Origin: CAYFYS01 sp965202905
GTDB taxonomy: Bacteria; Pseudomonadota; Alphaproteobacteria; MPNO01
Assembly (NCBI GenBank): GCA_965202905.1
Contig: OZ241868.1
Location: 3,658,001 to 3,722,000 of the forward strand
Reading direction: 5' to 3'
DNA: 64,000 nt
Shown: one piece after another, positions 1 to 8,016 of the stretch
Numbering within the stretch: the stretch's first letter is position 1
How the letters are laid out: every line of letters begins with the position of its first letter
The notes under the pieces: generated by a model
Seen by the model: only the letters and a program-made list of their open reading frames with translations
Told to the model about the DNA's origin: nothing
Database searches by the model: none
Made by a program: the position numbers and the translations under genes

Positions 1-464
1 TCCTCCTCATCGAGCGCGAGATGGACGAGGCCGAGCCCCGACAGCGCCCCGAAATGGCGCGGCTCGAGCGCCAGGGTCCTGGCGATGTCGGATCTGGACT
101 CGGCGAAGCGGCCGATCAGATAGTGGATCGTCGCCCGCTTGTTCCAGCCTTCGGCGAAGCCGGGCGCGTTCCGGGTGATTTCATCGAATGCGGCCAAAGC
201 GCGGCGGAAATCGCGCCGCGCCATCGCATGCAGGCCCGCGGCCATCATGCGGTCGATCTCCTGGTTGCCGGAGACATGCCAGATCGACCAGATCGCCTGC
301 TCGACCTCGGCGGCGGCCTCGGCCGAGGGCGCCGCCTCGAGCCGGTCGAACAGCGCGGGCAGGCGCGGGTCGTTCTGGGCGCCGAGGCCGATGGTCGCAA
401 AGCTCAGCGTGGCCGCGGTCGCCAACCATGCGACGACGCGTTTCACCGGATCATCCTCGTCCAT
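1..464 (-). CDS. Exported TPR-repeat protein (3' end outside window)
   Basis: Only the N-terminal ~154 residues are visible because the gene runs off the left edge. The protein opens MDEDDPVKRVVAWLATAAT and has a hydrophobic stretch at about residues 10-28 ending GLGAQ, which looks like a signal peptide. The rest is helical, with TPR-like pairs around residues 75-150 (NAPGFAEGWNKRA, then a second helix pair with LALEPRHFGALSGLGLVHL). TPR proteins of this kind are usually periplasmic scaffolds; no enzymatic function is implied. The ATG at 464 lies inside the end of glcF (14-nt overlap), so it is probably the last gene of the glcDEF transcript. A link to glycolate metabolism is inference from position only. 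Confidence 0.75.
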   Translation of the reverse strand, partial: MDEDDPVKRVVAWLATAATLSFATIGLGAQNDPRLPALFDRLEAAPSAEAAAEVEQAIWSIWHVSGNQEIDRMMAAGLHAMARRDFRRALAAFDEITRNAPGFAEGWNKRATIHYLIGRFAESRSDIARTLALEPRHFGALSGLGLVHLALDEE

Positions 465-1758
465 CGCCGATCTCCGCCATTCGGGCCGGACGCGGCCCGC
501 CATCCGCCCAGTCGAGCAGCGCCACGGTATGGACCACCGGCCGCGCGGTCGCACTGGCGATCTGCGCGATACAGCCGATATTGCCCGCCGCGATCACGTC
601 GGGCGCCAGCGCCTCGAGATGGCCCGCCTTGCGGGCGAGCAGCGCATCGGCCAGCGCCGGTTGCAGGATGTTGTAGGTCCCGGCCGAGCCGCAGCACAAA
701 TGGCTTTCGGCGGGAATTTCGACCTCGAAGCCGGCCCGGCGCAACAGATCCACCGGCGCGGCGTGGATTTTCTGGCCGTGCTGCAGCGCGCAGGCGGAGT
801 GGTAGGCGACCCTGACGCCAGGCCCGGCCGCACCCGGCGGGAGGTCGAGGCGCAGCAGAAACTCGCTGATGTCGCAGGCGAGGCCGGAGAGCCGCGCGGC
901 CGTCCCGGCGAGCGCGGGATCGTCGCGGAGCAAATGGCCGTAATCCTTGACCATTACCCCGCAGCCCGAGGCGTTGACGACCACGGCGTCGAGCCCGGCG
1001 CCGTCGATCTCGGCCTTCCAGGCCGCCACATTCGCACGCATTGCGGTGAGCGCGCCTTCGTGCTCGCCCAGATGGTGGGCGACCGCGCCGCAACAGCCGG
1101 CCCCGCGGGCCAGCACGACCTCGCAGCCATTGCGGGTCAAAAGCCGGATGGTCGCGGCGTTGATTCCGGGGTCCATCACCTGCTGGACGCAGCCGGCGAG
1201 CAGCGCCACGCGAAAGCGCCGCGCGCCCGCGGCCATATGGATCTCCCCGCCCGCCTTTACCGGAACGCCGGGGGTTCCCGGCGGCGCCAGCCGGGCCATT
1301 CGGCCCAGCGCGCCCGGCATCAGGCGCGCCAGCTTCCCGGCGAGCCTGGCGAGCCCCAGCGCCGCCCGGAACCGGCGCGGCGAGGGCAGGATCGCCGCCA
1401 GCGCGCGGCGCAGCGCGCGCTCGGCGACTGGCCGCCGGAAGGTCTCCTCGATGCGCCGCCGGGCGAAATCGACCAGATGCATGTAATGGACGCCCGAGGG
1501 ACACGTCGTCATGCAGGACAGGCACGACAGGCAGCGATCGATGTGGCCGACGACCTTCGGCGCCGGGGGCCGGCCGGTCTCCAGCATGTCCTTCATCAGG
1601 TATATGCGCCCGCGCGGGCTGTCGAGCTCGTCGCCCAGCAGCACATAGGTCGGGCATGTCGCCTGGCAGAACCCGCAATGGACGCACGACCTCAGGATCG
1701 AGTCCGCAACGGCGGTGTCGGAATCGGCGAGCTGCGCGGCGGTGAACAGGGTCTGCAT
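451..1758 (-). CDS. glcF: Glycolate oxidase iron-sulfur subunit GlcF
   Basis: This is the 435-residue electron-transfer subunit of the membrane-associated glycolate dehydrogenase, which oxidises glycolate to glyoxylate. Two ferredoxin-type 4Fe-4S motifs are visible near the N-terminus: CVHCGFCQATCP from about residue 25 and CLSCLSCMTTCP from about residue 76. Two cysteine-rich CCG-type segments follow in the C-terminal half (AGCCGAVAHH and SHLCCGSAGTYN), as expected for the GlcF/heterodisulfide-reductase family. The ATG at 1758 gives the standard MQTLFTAAQL start; an open frame continues further upstream but only as a shadow of glcE. It lies 8 nt after the glcE stop in a glcDEF operon. Confidence 0.95.
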   Translation of the reverse strand: MQTLFTAAQLADSDTAVADSILRSCVHCGFCQATCPTYVLLGDELDSPRGRIYLMKDMLETGRPPAPKVVGHIDRCLSCLSCMTTCPSGVHYMHLVDFARRRIEETFRRPVAERALRRALAAILPSPRRFRAALGLARLAGKLARLMPGALGRMARLAPPGTPGVPVKAGGEIHMAAGARRFRVALLAGCVQQVMDPGINAATIRLLTRNGCEVVLARGAGCCGAVAHHLGEHEGALTAMRANVAAWKAEIDGAGLDAVVVNASGCGVMVKDYGHLLRDDPALAGTAARLSGLACDISEFLLRLDLPPGAAGPGVRVAYHSACALQHGQKIHAAPVDLLRRAGFEVEIPAESHLCCGSAGTYNILQPALADALLARKAGHLEALAPDVIAAGNIGCIAQIASATARPVVHTVALLDWADGGPRPARMAEIGDGRG

Positions 1759-1766
1759 CGCGCCGC

Positions 1767-2990
1767 TCAGACCCCGTCGACCATGCGGCCCGGGTTCAGG
1801 ATCGCCTGCGGGTCGAAGGCTTTCTTGATACGGGCGCTGAGCGCGGCGCGGCCGACGGGCTGGGGGTGGAAGACCGGCGTCGTGCGGCGCAGCGCCGCGG
1901 GCGCGCGGATCAGGCTGGCATGTCCGCCGGTGCGTTCGACCGCCGCGCGGATCGCCGGCGCACCGGCCGCCGCGCAGTCGCCGTCGAGCGCGAGCCACAC
2001 GAGACCCCCGCCCCAGTCGTAGAACGGCTCGGCGGGCAGGCGCGCGCGGATCGCCGCGACCGTCGCCGCGCCCTCGGTCGGCGCAACCGACAGCCGCCAG
2101 ACCAGCCGGTCCGCGGGCGCGGCGAAGAAGGCGACCCCGCCGATTTCACGCCACAGGGCCGCCGAATTGCGGCCATGCAGTTCATCGACCTCGTGCGCGG
2201 GCTCGAACAGCGCCCGCACGGCCTCGCAACGGACGAGCACCGACCGCTCGGGCCCTTCGAGCCTGAGCGCGGTGACCGGCCCGCCCAGCCCGCTCACCCG
2301 GCCGACCGAGGACGCGGCGGCGATCGAGGCGGGCAGGTGCGCGGCCGCCGAGACGTCGTGCGGCCCCCCCAGCGCGCGGCCCATCGCCGCGATTCCGGCC
2401 GCATCGTCGAGCCCGGCGATCAGGACGGTGCGCAGCTTCTCGGGCGCCGGCAGCACCTTGACGGTGATCTCGGTCATCGCCGCAAGCGTGCCGTAGGAGC
2501 CGGCCATCAGCTTGGGCAGGTCGTAGCCGGTGACGTTCTTGACCACCCGCCCGCCGGACTTGAACGCCTCGCCGCGGCCGCTGACCGCCTCGACCCCCAG
2601 GAAATGGTCCCGTGCGGCCCCGGCCTTGGGCCGGCGCGGTCCCGACAGGTTGGTCGCGAGCACCCCGCCCAGAGTCGCGCCGTCGGCCGCGCCGCCGAGC
2701 AGCGGACCCAGGTCGGGCGGCTCGAAGGCCAGGCACTGGCCGTGCCGGGCAAGCCGGTCGGCGATCTCCCGCAATCCCGTCCCGGGCCCCGCCGTCAGCA
2801 CCAGCTCCTCGGGCTCGTAGAGCGAGATGCCGGACAGCCCCGCCAGGTCGAGCGCGATTTCGCCGCCGCCGGGTCGGCCGATGCCGCGCTTGGTGCCGCC
2901 GGAGACCACTTCGAGCGGCCGGCCCGCCGACAGCGCCCAGGCGACCGCCTCGCGAACCTCGTCCCCGGTGGTCGGCCGCAGCGCCTCCAT
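1767..2990 (-). CDS. glcE: Glycolate oxidase FAD-binding subunit GlcE
   Basis: This 407-residue protein is the second flavin subunit of glycolate dehydrogenase. It has an FAD_binding_4 fold: VVSGGTKRGIG near residue 30, LTAGPGTGLREI near residue 65, and the flavin-contacting run GGVLATNLSGPRRPKAGAARD around residues 105-125, followed by KNVTGYDLPKLMAGSYGTLA. The end (KKAFDPQAILNPGRM) is the family's C-terminal signature. It lies between glcD (9 nt upstream) and glcF (8 nt downstream), and the three subunits are expected to work as one complex. The ATG at 2990 follows directly after the glcD stop. Confidence 0.95.
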   Translation of the reverse strand: MEALRPTTGDEVREAVAWALSAGRPLEVVSGGTKRGIGRPGGGEIALDLAGLSGISLYEPEELVLTAGPGTGLREIADRLARHGQCLAFEPPDLGPLLGGAADGATLGGVLATNLSGPRRPKAGAARDHFLGVEAVSGRGEAFKSGGRVVKNVTGYDLPKLMAGSYGTLAAMTEITVKVLPAPEKLRTVLIAGLDDAAGIAAMGRALGGPHDVSAAAHLPASIAAASSVGRVSGLGGPVTALRLEGPERSVLVRCEAVRALFEPAHEVDELHGRNSAALWREIGGVAFFAAPADRLVWRLSVAPTEGAATVAAIRARLPAEPFYDWGGGLVWLALDGDCAAAGAPAIRAAVERTGGHASLIRAPAALRRTTPVFHPQPVGRAALSARIKKAFDPQAILNPGRMVDGV

Positions 2991-2999
2991 GACACCGGC

Positions 3000-4487
3000 T
3001 CAGAACCGCGGGATGTCGGGAAAGCGCGCGCCCCCCCGGTGGACATGGACCCGGCCGAGCTCCGCGCAGCGGTGCAGCACGGGGAAGACCTTGCCCGGGT
3101 TGAGCAGCTGCGCCGGATCGAAGGCGCATTTCAGGCGCTGCTGCTGCTTGAGATCGTCCTCGGAGAACATCGCGCCCATCAGGTCGCGCTTTTCCACGCC
3201 GACGCCGTGTTCGCCGGTCAGCACCCCGCCGACCTCTACGCAGAGCTTCAGGATCGCCTCGCCGAACCGCTCGGCCTTCTCCATCTCGCCCGGACGGTTC
3301 GCGTCATAGAGGATGAGGGGATGGAGGTTGCCGTCCCCGGCATGGAAGACGTTGGCGACCCGCAGGCCGAAACTCTCCGACATCCCGGCCATCCGCTCCA
3401 GGACCTGCGGCAGGCGGTGGCGCGGGATCGTGCCGTCCATGCAGTAATAGTCCGGGGAGATCCGCCCGACCGCGGGGAAGGCCGATTTGCGGCCGGCCCA
3501 GAACCGGACGCGCTCGTCCTCGTTCTCGCTGACCCGGATCGAGGTTGCGCCATGCGCCTGCGCGAGCGCCCGCACGCGCCGGACGAGGTGATCGACCTCG
3601 ACCTCCGGTCCGTCGAGCTCGACGATCAGGAGCGCCGCGGCCTCGCGCGGATAGCCGGCGGCGATGAAATCTTCCGCCGCGTTGATCGCCGGGCCGTCCA
3701 TCATCTCCATGCCGCCGGGGACGATACCGGCGCCGATCACCGCGGCGACGCAGTCGCCGGCCGCCGCGCTGGCGGGAAAACCGATCAGGAGCGCGCGGGC
3801 GGACGGCGCCTTGGGCAGGATGCGCACCGTGACCTCGGTGATCACGCCCAGCAGGCCTTCCGATCCGGTCACCACCCCCAGGAGGTCGTAGCCGTCGGAG
3901 TCCAGGTGCCGGCCGCCGATGCGGATGACCTCGCCGTCCATCAGCACCAGCTCGACGCCGAGCACGTTGTTGGTGGTCAGCCCGTATTTGAGGCAATGCA
4001 CGCCGCCGGCGTTCTCGGCCACGTTTCCGCCGATCGAGCAGGCGATCTGGCTCGAAGGGTCGGGCGCGTAGTAGAACCCCGCGCCGTCGACCGCCCGGCT
4101 GATCGCGAGGTTGGTCACGCCGGGCTGCGCCACCGCGCAGCGGTTGGCGTAGTCGATCTCCAGCACCCGGTTGAACCTGCCCAGCCCGAGCAGCACCCCG
4201 TCGGCCAACGGCAGCGCGCCGCCCGACAGCGACGTGCCCGAGCCGCGCGGCACGACCTTGACGCCCTCGGCGTGGCAGTAGCGGAGGATCCCGGCGACCT
4301 GATCGACGGTCTCCGGCAGGACGGCCACCATCGGCGGCTGGCGATAGGCGGTCAGGCCGTCGCTCTCGTAGGCGCGCAGCGAAGGCCCGTCCTCGATGAC
4401 GGCCTCGCCCGGGACGATCGCGCGCAGCGCGCGCACGATCTCGCCGCGGCGAGCGATCACCCCGGCATCGGGTTCTGGCATCTTCAT
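3000..4487 (-). CDS. glcD: Glycolate oxidase catalytic subunit GlcD
   Basis: This is the 495-residue catalytic FAD subunit of glycolate dehydrogenase. The flavin-binding motif VVPRGSGTSLSGGALPL lies near residue 80 and CSIGGNVAENAGGVHCLKYG near residue 150. The C-terminal half carries the active-site strings NVFHAGDGNLHPLIL and EHGVGVEKRDLM typical of the GlcD/D-lactate dehydrogenase family, and CAFDPAQLLNPGKVFP near the end. It is the first gene of glcDEF; the short region upstream separates it from rpmJ. It could in principle act on D-lactate, but the GlcE and GlcF partners favour glycolate. Confidence 0.95.
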   Translation of the reverse strand: MKMPEPDAGVIARRGEIVRALRAIVPGEAVIEDGPSLRAYESDGLTAYRQPPMVAVLPETVDQVAGILRYCHAEGVKVVPRGSGTSLSGGALPLADGVLLGLGRFNRVLEIDYANRCAVAQPGVTNLAISRAVDGAGFYYAPDPSSQIACSIGGNVAENAGGVHCLKYGLTTNNVLGVELVLMDGEVIRIGGRHLDSDGYDLLGVVTGSEGLLGVITEVTVRILPKAPSARALLIGFPASAAAGDCVAAVIGAGIVPGGMEMMDGPAINAAEDFIAAGYPREAAALLIVELDGPEVEVDHLVRRVRALAQAHGATSIRVSENEDERVRFWAGRKSAFPAVGRISPDYYCMDGTIPRHRLPQVLERMAGMSESFGLRVANVFHAGDGNLHPLILYDANRPGEMEKAERFGEAILKLCVEVGGVLTGEHGVGVEKRDLMGAMFSEDDLKQQQRLKCAFDPAQLLNPGKVFPVLHRCAELGRVHVHRGGARFPDIPRF

Positions 4488-4586
4488 TGCGGCTTGCCCT
4501 GGCCCGGTCTCACCGGGCCGATGCTAAGACGGATCGCCGCGCGCCGCCACAGCCTCGGGACGGACGGTTTCGGGACGGGCGCCGGA

Positions 4587-4712
4587 TCAGCCCTGGCGGG
4601 CCTTGAAGCGCGGGTTCTTCTTGCTGATCACATAGACCCGGCCCCGGCGACGGACGACACGGCACGCACGGTCGCGCTTCTTGGCCGATTTGAGCGAGTT
4701 GATGACTTTCAT
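4587..4712 (-). CDS. rpmJ: 50S ribosomal protein L36
   Basis: This 41-residue protein reads MKVINSLKSAKKRDRACR and then VVRRRGRVYVISKKNPRFK, ending ARQG. It is a full-length L36 of the alphaproteobacterial form that lacks the zinc-binding CxxC pair (only one Cys is present). It is a basic component of the large ribosomal subunit. The ATG at 4712 is preferred: the open frame continues 21 codons upstream, but that extension is made of a 15-bp triplicated repeat and is not part of known L36 proteins. It is transcribed away from maiA and upstream of glcD, probably on its own promoter. Confidence 0.93.
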   Translation of the reverse strand: MKVINSLKSAKKRDRACRVVRRRGRVYVISKKNPRFKARQG

Positions 4713-4731
4713 GGCGATTCTTCCAGGCTCG

Positions 4732-4776
4732 GCCGGTCTTCCCCCAGCCGGTCTTTCCTCAGCCGGTCTCCCCAAG
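4732..4776. repeat. Three tandem 15-bp repeats upstream of rpmJ
   Basis: The three units are GCCGGTCTTCCCCCA, GCCGGTCTTTCCTCA and GCCGGTCTCCCCAAG. They share the core GCCGGTCT and sit 20-64 bp upstream of the rpmJ start. No function is known. The remaining bases to the maiA start at 5030 show no gene; that stretch must carry divergent promoters, but no convincing pair of hexamers was seen. Confidence 0.85.
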
Positions 4777-5029
4777 TCCTCGGGGCGGGCGCACGCTAAT
4801 CGCCCACCGGCCCCGTGTCAACGCGGACGCCGGACCCTCACGGCTTGGCCGCGACGATCCGGCTGAGCTTCGGGTCTCCCGCACATGACGATCGACATCG
4901 GCCTTCCCACCGGGCGTATGGACGCTTCCGAAACGAGGATCTAACGTTCCGCATCGCGCTTCGGCCTCATTTGCCCGTCCGGCGGGCGCGGGGCCGGGTC
5001 ATCCGGAGGTTTCATCGTCTGGGGGTTTC

Positions 5030-5677
5030 ATGCAGCTCTACACGTTCTTCCGGTCATCGGCGGCCTTCCGCATGCGCATCGCGCTGAACTACAAGGGGCT
5101 CGCCTACGACCCGGTCGCCGTCAGCCTGCCCAGGATGGAGCATCGCGACCCCGGGTTCGCCGCGGTCAACCCCCAGCGGCTGGTGCCGGCGCTGGTCGAC
5201 GGACCGGTCACGCTGATCCAGTCCGTGGCGATGATGGAATATCTCGAGGAGACCCATCCTGGGGGTTTCGAGCCGCCGCTGCTTCCCAGCGACCCGGCCG
5301 AGCGGGCCTATGTCCGGGCGCTGACCCAACTGATCGCCTGCGACATCCACCCGCTGAACAATGTTCGGGTCCTGATCTACCTGAAGGATCGGCTGGGACA
5401 CGACGAGCAGACCCGCAGCCGGTGGTACGCCCACTGGATCGCCGAGGGTTTCGTCGCCCTGGAGGGGCTGCTGCAGAGCCAGGGCAGGGCCGGCCGTTTC
5501 TGCCACGGCGATCGGGTCAGCATGGCCGATGTCTGCCTGGTTCCCCAGGTCTTCAACGCCCTCCGGTTCAAGTGCCCGACCGATCCCTACCCGACGGTGA
5601 TGCGCGTCTTCGAGTCCTGTCAGGCGCTGGAACCGTTCGCCCGGGCCGCGCCCGATCGCCAACCCGACGCCACTTAG
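5030..5677 (+). CDS. maiA: Maleylacetoacetate isomerase / zeta-class glutathione S-transferase
   Basis: This 215-residue protein is a zeta-class GST. The glutathione-binding N-terminal motif FFRSSAAFRMRIAL lies at residues 6-19, QSVAMMEYLEETHP near residue 65 is the second GSH-contact loop, and LIACDIHPLNNVRVLIYL near residue 105 is the zeta-class signature around the start of the helical domain. The known reaction of the class is glutathione-dependent cis-trans isomerisation of maleylacetoacetate to fumarylacetoacetate in tyrosine/homogentisate breakdown. No homogentisate gene adjoins it; an FAH-family protein lies much further along (48.1 kb). It is a single-gene unit with about 300 nt of upstream spacer. 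Confidence 0.85.
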   Translation: MQLYTFFRSSAAFRMRIALNYKGLAYDPVAVSLPRMEHRDPGFAAVNPQRLVPALVDGPVTLIQSVAMMEYLEETHPGGFEPPLLPSDPAERAYVRALTQLIACDIHPLNNVRVLIYLKDRLGHDEQTRSRWYAHWIAEGFVALEGLLQSQGRAGRFCHGDRVSMADVCLVPQVFNALRFKCPTDPYPTVMRVFESCQALEPFARAAPDRQPDAT

Positions 5678-5732
5678 CCGACCCGCCGCCATTTGGAATG
5701 CCTGTGGAATGCCCGCCATCGACAGGGAAGGG

Positions 5733-6641
5733 CTATCGGACGGGCGCGGCGCCGCGGCGCCGCGATCCTCGACGGAGACATCGGCGCCCTCGGGGACTTT
5801 CTTCGGCCCAACGCCGATCCGGATCGGCGTTGGGAAAGAAGGGCTGCTCCCCGGCGGGCCTGTAGGCCGAGATCGCCGCCTGGCCTTGCGGGCCGGTCAG
5901 CCAGCCGATCAGGGCGCCCGCGGCCTCGGCCCGGACATGAGGGTGGCGCGCCGGGTCGACGGCGATGATGCTGTACTGGTTGAACAGCGCCGGCGAGGCG
6001 GGCAGCAGGACCGCAAGCCCCGCGCGGTTGGCGAAGCTGAGCCAGGTCGCCTCGTCGGTCAGCGCGTAGGCGTCCAATGCGGCCGCCATGTTGAGCGCCG
6101 CCCCCATGCCGGCGCCCACTTCGCGATACCAGCCGCCTGCGGCCGCGGCGGGATCGGTTCCCGAGGCGCGCCACAGGCGGCGCTCCGTCTTGTGGGTGCC
6201 GCTGTCGTCGCCGCGCGACACGAATATCTGCCGGGCGCGCGCGATGGCCGCGAGCGCGGCGGGGGCGTCGCCCGCGCGCCGCACGCCCGCCGGATCGGCG
6301 CCCGGCCCGATGAAAATGAAATGGTTGTACATCACCGGCCGGCGGTCGCGCCCGAACCCGGCGGCGACGAACGCGCGCTCGGCCGGCGGGTCATGCACCA
6401 GGAGGGCGTCGGCGTCGCCCTGGCGGGCGATCCGCATCGCCTGGCCGGTGCCCACGGCGATCACCTGCACGTCGAGCGACAGCGCCGTTCTGATCTTCGG
6501 CAGCAGCCAGCCGTAGAGGCCCGAGTTCCGCACCGAGGTGGTCGAGGCGAGCGTGAGCGCGTCGAGACCGGCATGCGCCTGCGGCGCCGCGACGCCCAGC
6601 GCCAACGCCAACGCGGCGACGATCCGAAGCGCGCCTACCAA
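5733..6641 (-). CDS. tupA: Tungstate ABC transporter substrate-binding protein TupA-like
   Basis: This 302-residue periplasmic binding protein has a signal peptide at about residues 1-24 (cleavage near APQAHA). Diagnostic TupA strings are present: ASTTSVRNSGLYGWLLP, VIAVGTGQAMRIARQGDADALLVHDP, PVMYNHFIFIGP and FVSRGDDSGTHKTERRLW. TupA binds tungstate and hands it to a TupB permease driven by TupC. Its start overlaps the end of the ATPase gene by 7 nt. After the usual family end near QPFFPNA the frame continues about 37 residues (Arg-rich), beginning in a perfect 28-bp palindrome, so the natural stop may have been lost. No tupB is present nearby. Confidence 0.88.
   Translation of the reverse strand: MVGALRIVAALALALGVAAPQAHAGLDALTLASTTSVRNSGLYGWLLPKIRTALSLDVQVIAVGTGQAMRIARQGDADALLVHDPPAERAFVAAGFGRDRRPVMYNHFIFIGPGADPAGVRRAGDAPAALAAIARARQIFVSRGDDSGTHKTERRLWRASGTDPAAAAGGWYREVGAGMGAALNMAAALDAYALTDEATWLSFANRAGLAVLLPASPALFNQYSIIAVDPARHPHVRAEAAGALIGWLTGPQGQAAISAYRPAGEQPFFPNADPDRRWAEESPRGRRCLRRGSRRRGAAPVR
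5807..5834. repeat. Perfect 28-bp palindrome inside the 3' end of tupA
   Basis: CCCAACGCCGATCC is followed immediately by its reverse complement GGATCGGCGTTGGG. As RNA this would make a 12-bp stem with a CCGG loop. It falls just where the TupA family normally ends. No T-run follows on either strand, so it is not a canonical intrinsic terminator; it might stabilise the mRNA 3' end or be a protein site. Confidence 0.8.
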
Positions 6642-7366
6642 AACAGATCGCCGGCGAGAAAGGCCCGCGCCGCCTCGCTTCGCGGCTCGGCGAAGAACCC
6701 GGCGGCCGGGCTGTGCTCCAGCACCCGGCCGCGGTGCATGAACAGCACATCGTCGGCCATGCGCCGCGCCTGGCCGAGGTCGTGGGTGGTCATGACGATC
6801 TTGGCGCCCGAGCGGTGGATGTCATCGATCAGGGCCTCGATGCTGAGCGTGACCGAGGGATCGAGGCTGGCGGTCGGCTCGTCGAGGAACAGCACGTCGG
6901 GCTTCATCGCCCAGGCGCGGGCAAGGGCCAGGCGCTGCTGCTCGCCGAAGGACAGCACCCGCGCCGGCTGGTGCGCGTGACGCCGCAGACGGGTCCTGGC
7001 CAAGGCCTCCTCGGCCAGGGCGCGGCGCTCGCCGCGACCGATACCACGGACCTTGAGCGCGTACTCGACATTGGCCGCCACCGTCCGGCGCAGCATCACC
7101 GGGCGCTGGAAGACCATCGCCTGGCGCTCCCGCGGGTCGAGCCCGTTCGCGCCCGTCCATTCGATGTCGCCCTGGCTCGGCGCGATCAGGCCGTGGCAGA
7201 GCCGAAGAAGCAGGCTCTTGCCCGCCCCGTTGGCGCCCAGGATCACCGTGCGCGAGCCGTGCGCGAGCGAGAAGGAGACCCCCTTGATCAGCCGGTCGCC
7301 GCCGCTGTCGAAACCGAGGTCACGAACCGTCAGCGGAAGGATTCCGCCATACCCGGCCTCAGCCAT
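6635..7366 (-). CDS. tupC: ABC transporter ATP-binding protein, tungstate type (TupC-like)
   Basis: This protein of about 243 residues is an ABC ATPase with Walker A GANGAGKS near residue 40, a Q-loop at AMVFQRPVMLRRTV, signature LSFGEQQRLALARA (the usual LSGGQ is altered to LSFGE), Walker B VLFLDEPTA and the switch histidine in MTTHDLGQA. It should energise tungstate import together with TupA, whose gene overlaps its 3' end. The expected membrane permease TupB is not encoded upstream or downstream in this window. The ATG at 7366 is used; a TTG at 7378 is in frame but lies in a 16-bp tandem duplication. Confidence 0.88.
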   Translation of the reverse strand: MAEAGYGGILPLTVRDLGFDSGGDRLIKGVSFSLAHGSRTVILGANGAGKSLLLRLCHGLIAPSQGDIEWTGANGLDPRERQAMVFQRPVMLRRTVAANVEYALKVRGIGRGERRALAEEALARTRLRRHAHQPARVLSFGEQQRLALARAWAMKPDVLFLDEPTASLDPSVTLSIEALIDDIHRSGAKIVMTTHDLGQARRMADDVLFMHRGRVLEHSPAAGFFAEPRSEAARAFLAGDLFW

Positions 7367-7394
7367 GCCGGGTCTCAACCATGCCGGGTCTCAT
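7363..7394. repeat. 16-bp tandem duplication at the tupC start
   Basis: CCATGCCGGGTCTCAA is followed directly by CCATGCCGGGTCTCAT. The duplication copies the start region of the ATPase gene and shifts an upstream ATG (7394) out of frame, so it may affect translation initiation. Confidence 0.85.
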
Positions 7395-7504
7395 CGGTGA
7401 CGCTGCGCCGCATCTTCTTCGTCGGGCCCGGCCCCATGTTTGCAACCGCGCCGCCCCTGCTACGGTTTCGGCGCCGGCCGGCGCGCTTCCGCGCATCGCG
7501 GCGT

Positions 7505-7753
7505 TCACTTCTCCGGCGGCAGGATCTCCACGGTGCAGACCTCCGCTATGAGATGGCCGCGGCCGATATCGGCCAAATGCGCGCGCTTCTGATCGGCGGT
7601 CAGAGTCGCCCCGACGCCTCGGGTCATCGCCAGCACCAGCGATCGGTCGGCCATGTCGAGCCAGTAGCCGCGCCGCACGAGCTTGCCGTCGGCATCGCGG
7701 GCGAAGGGATTTTCGGCGTTGGCGCCGAGATCCGGAAGATAGAAATCCGCCAT
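7505..7753 (-). CDS. Small conserved-looking hypothetical protein
   Basis: This 82-residue protein begins MADFYLPDLGANAENPF and ends AEVCTVEILPPEK. The ATG at 7753 has a strong Shine-Dalgarno (AGAGGAGAG) upstream, and the codon pattern looks protein-like in this frame only. I do not recognise a family. There is no signal peptide, membrane segment or metal motif. It stands alone between the tungstate genes and an alpha/beta hydrolase, with about 110 and 260 nt of spacer on either side in which no gene was seen. Confidence 0.7.
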   Translation of the reverse strand: MADFYLPDLGANAENPFARDADGKLVRRGYWLDMADRSLVLAMTRGVGATLTADQKRAHLADIGRGHLIAEVCTVEILPPEK

Positions 7754-8016
7754 CTCGTCTCTCCTCTGTTCGCGGCCCATCCTACAGGGTTTGCGCCACG
7801 CGGTGGGCGCGACGAATGCCGTCATCGCCGCCGAGAGCCCCGCCACGCCGCCGTCGCGGCGCGCCGGGACGGGCGACGCCTGTCCCGGCGGAGCGCGCCC
7901 GGGCGCAAGCCCTGATGGATCGGGCGGTTCAGCGTCTCCCGCGCGCGCCGCAGCCCGCAGCGGGAGGACGCCGCGCTGCGGCCCCGGCCGCGCCGTCCCC
8001 TCATCGCGGCCGCGCC

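Noticed and set aside
1866..4799. A 977-codon open frame on the plus strand across glcE and glcD
   Set aside because: It is antisense to well-supported genes, Arg/Gly/Asp-rich and without any family motif; a GC-rich shadow frame.
5807..5834. Intrinsic terminator for the tungstate genes
   Set aside because: Strong hairpin but no U-tract on either strand, and it lies inside the open frame; kept only as a palindrome.
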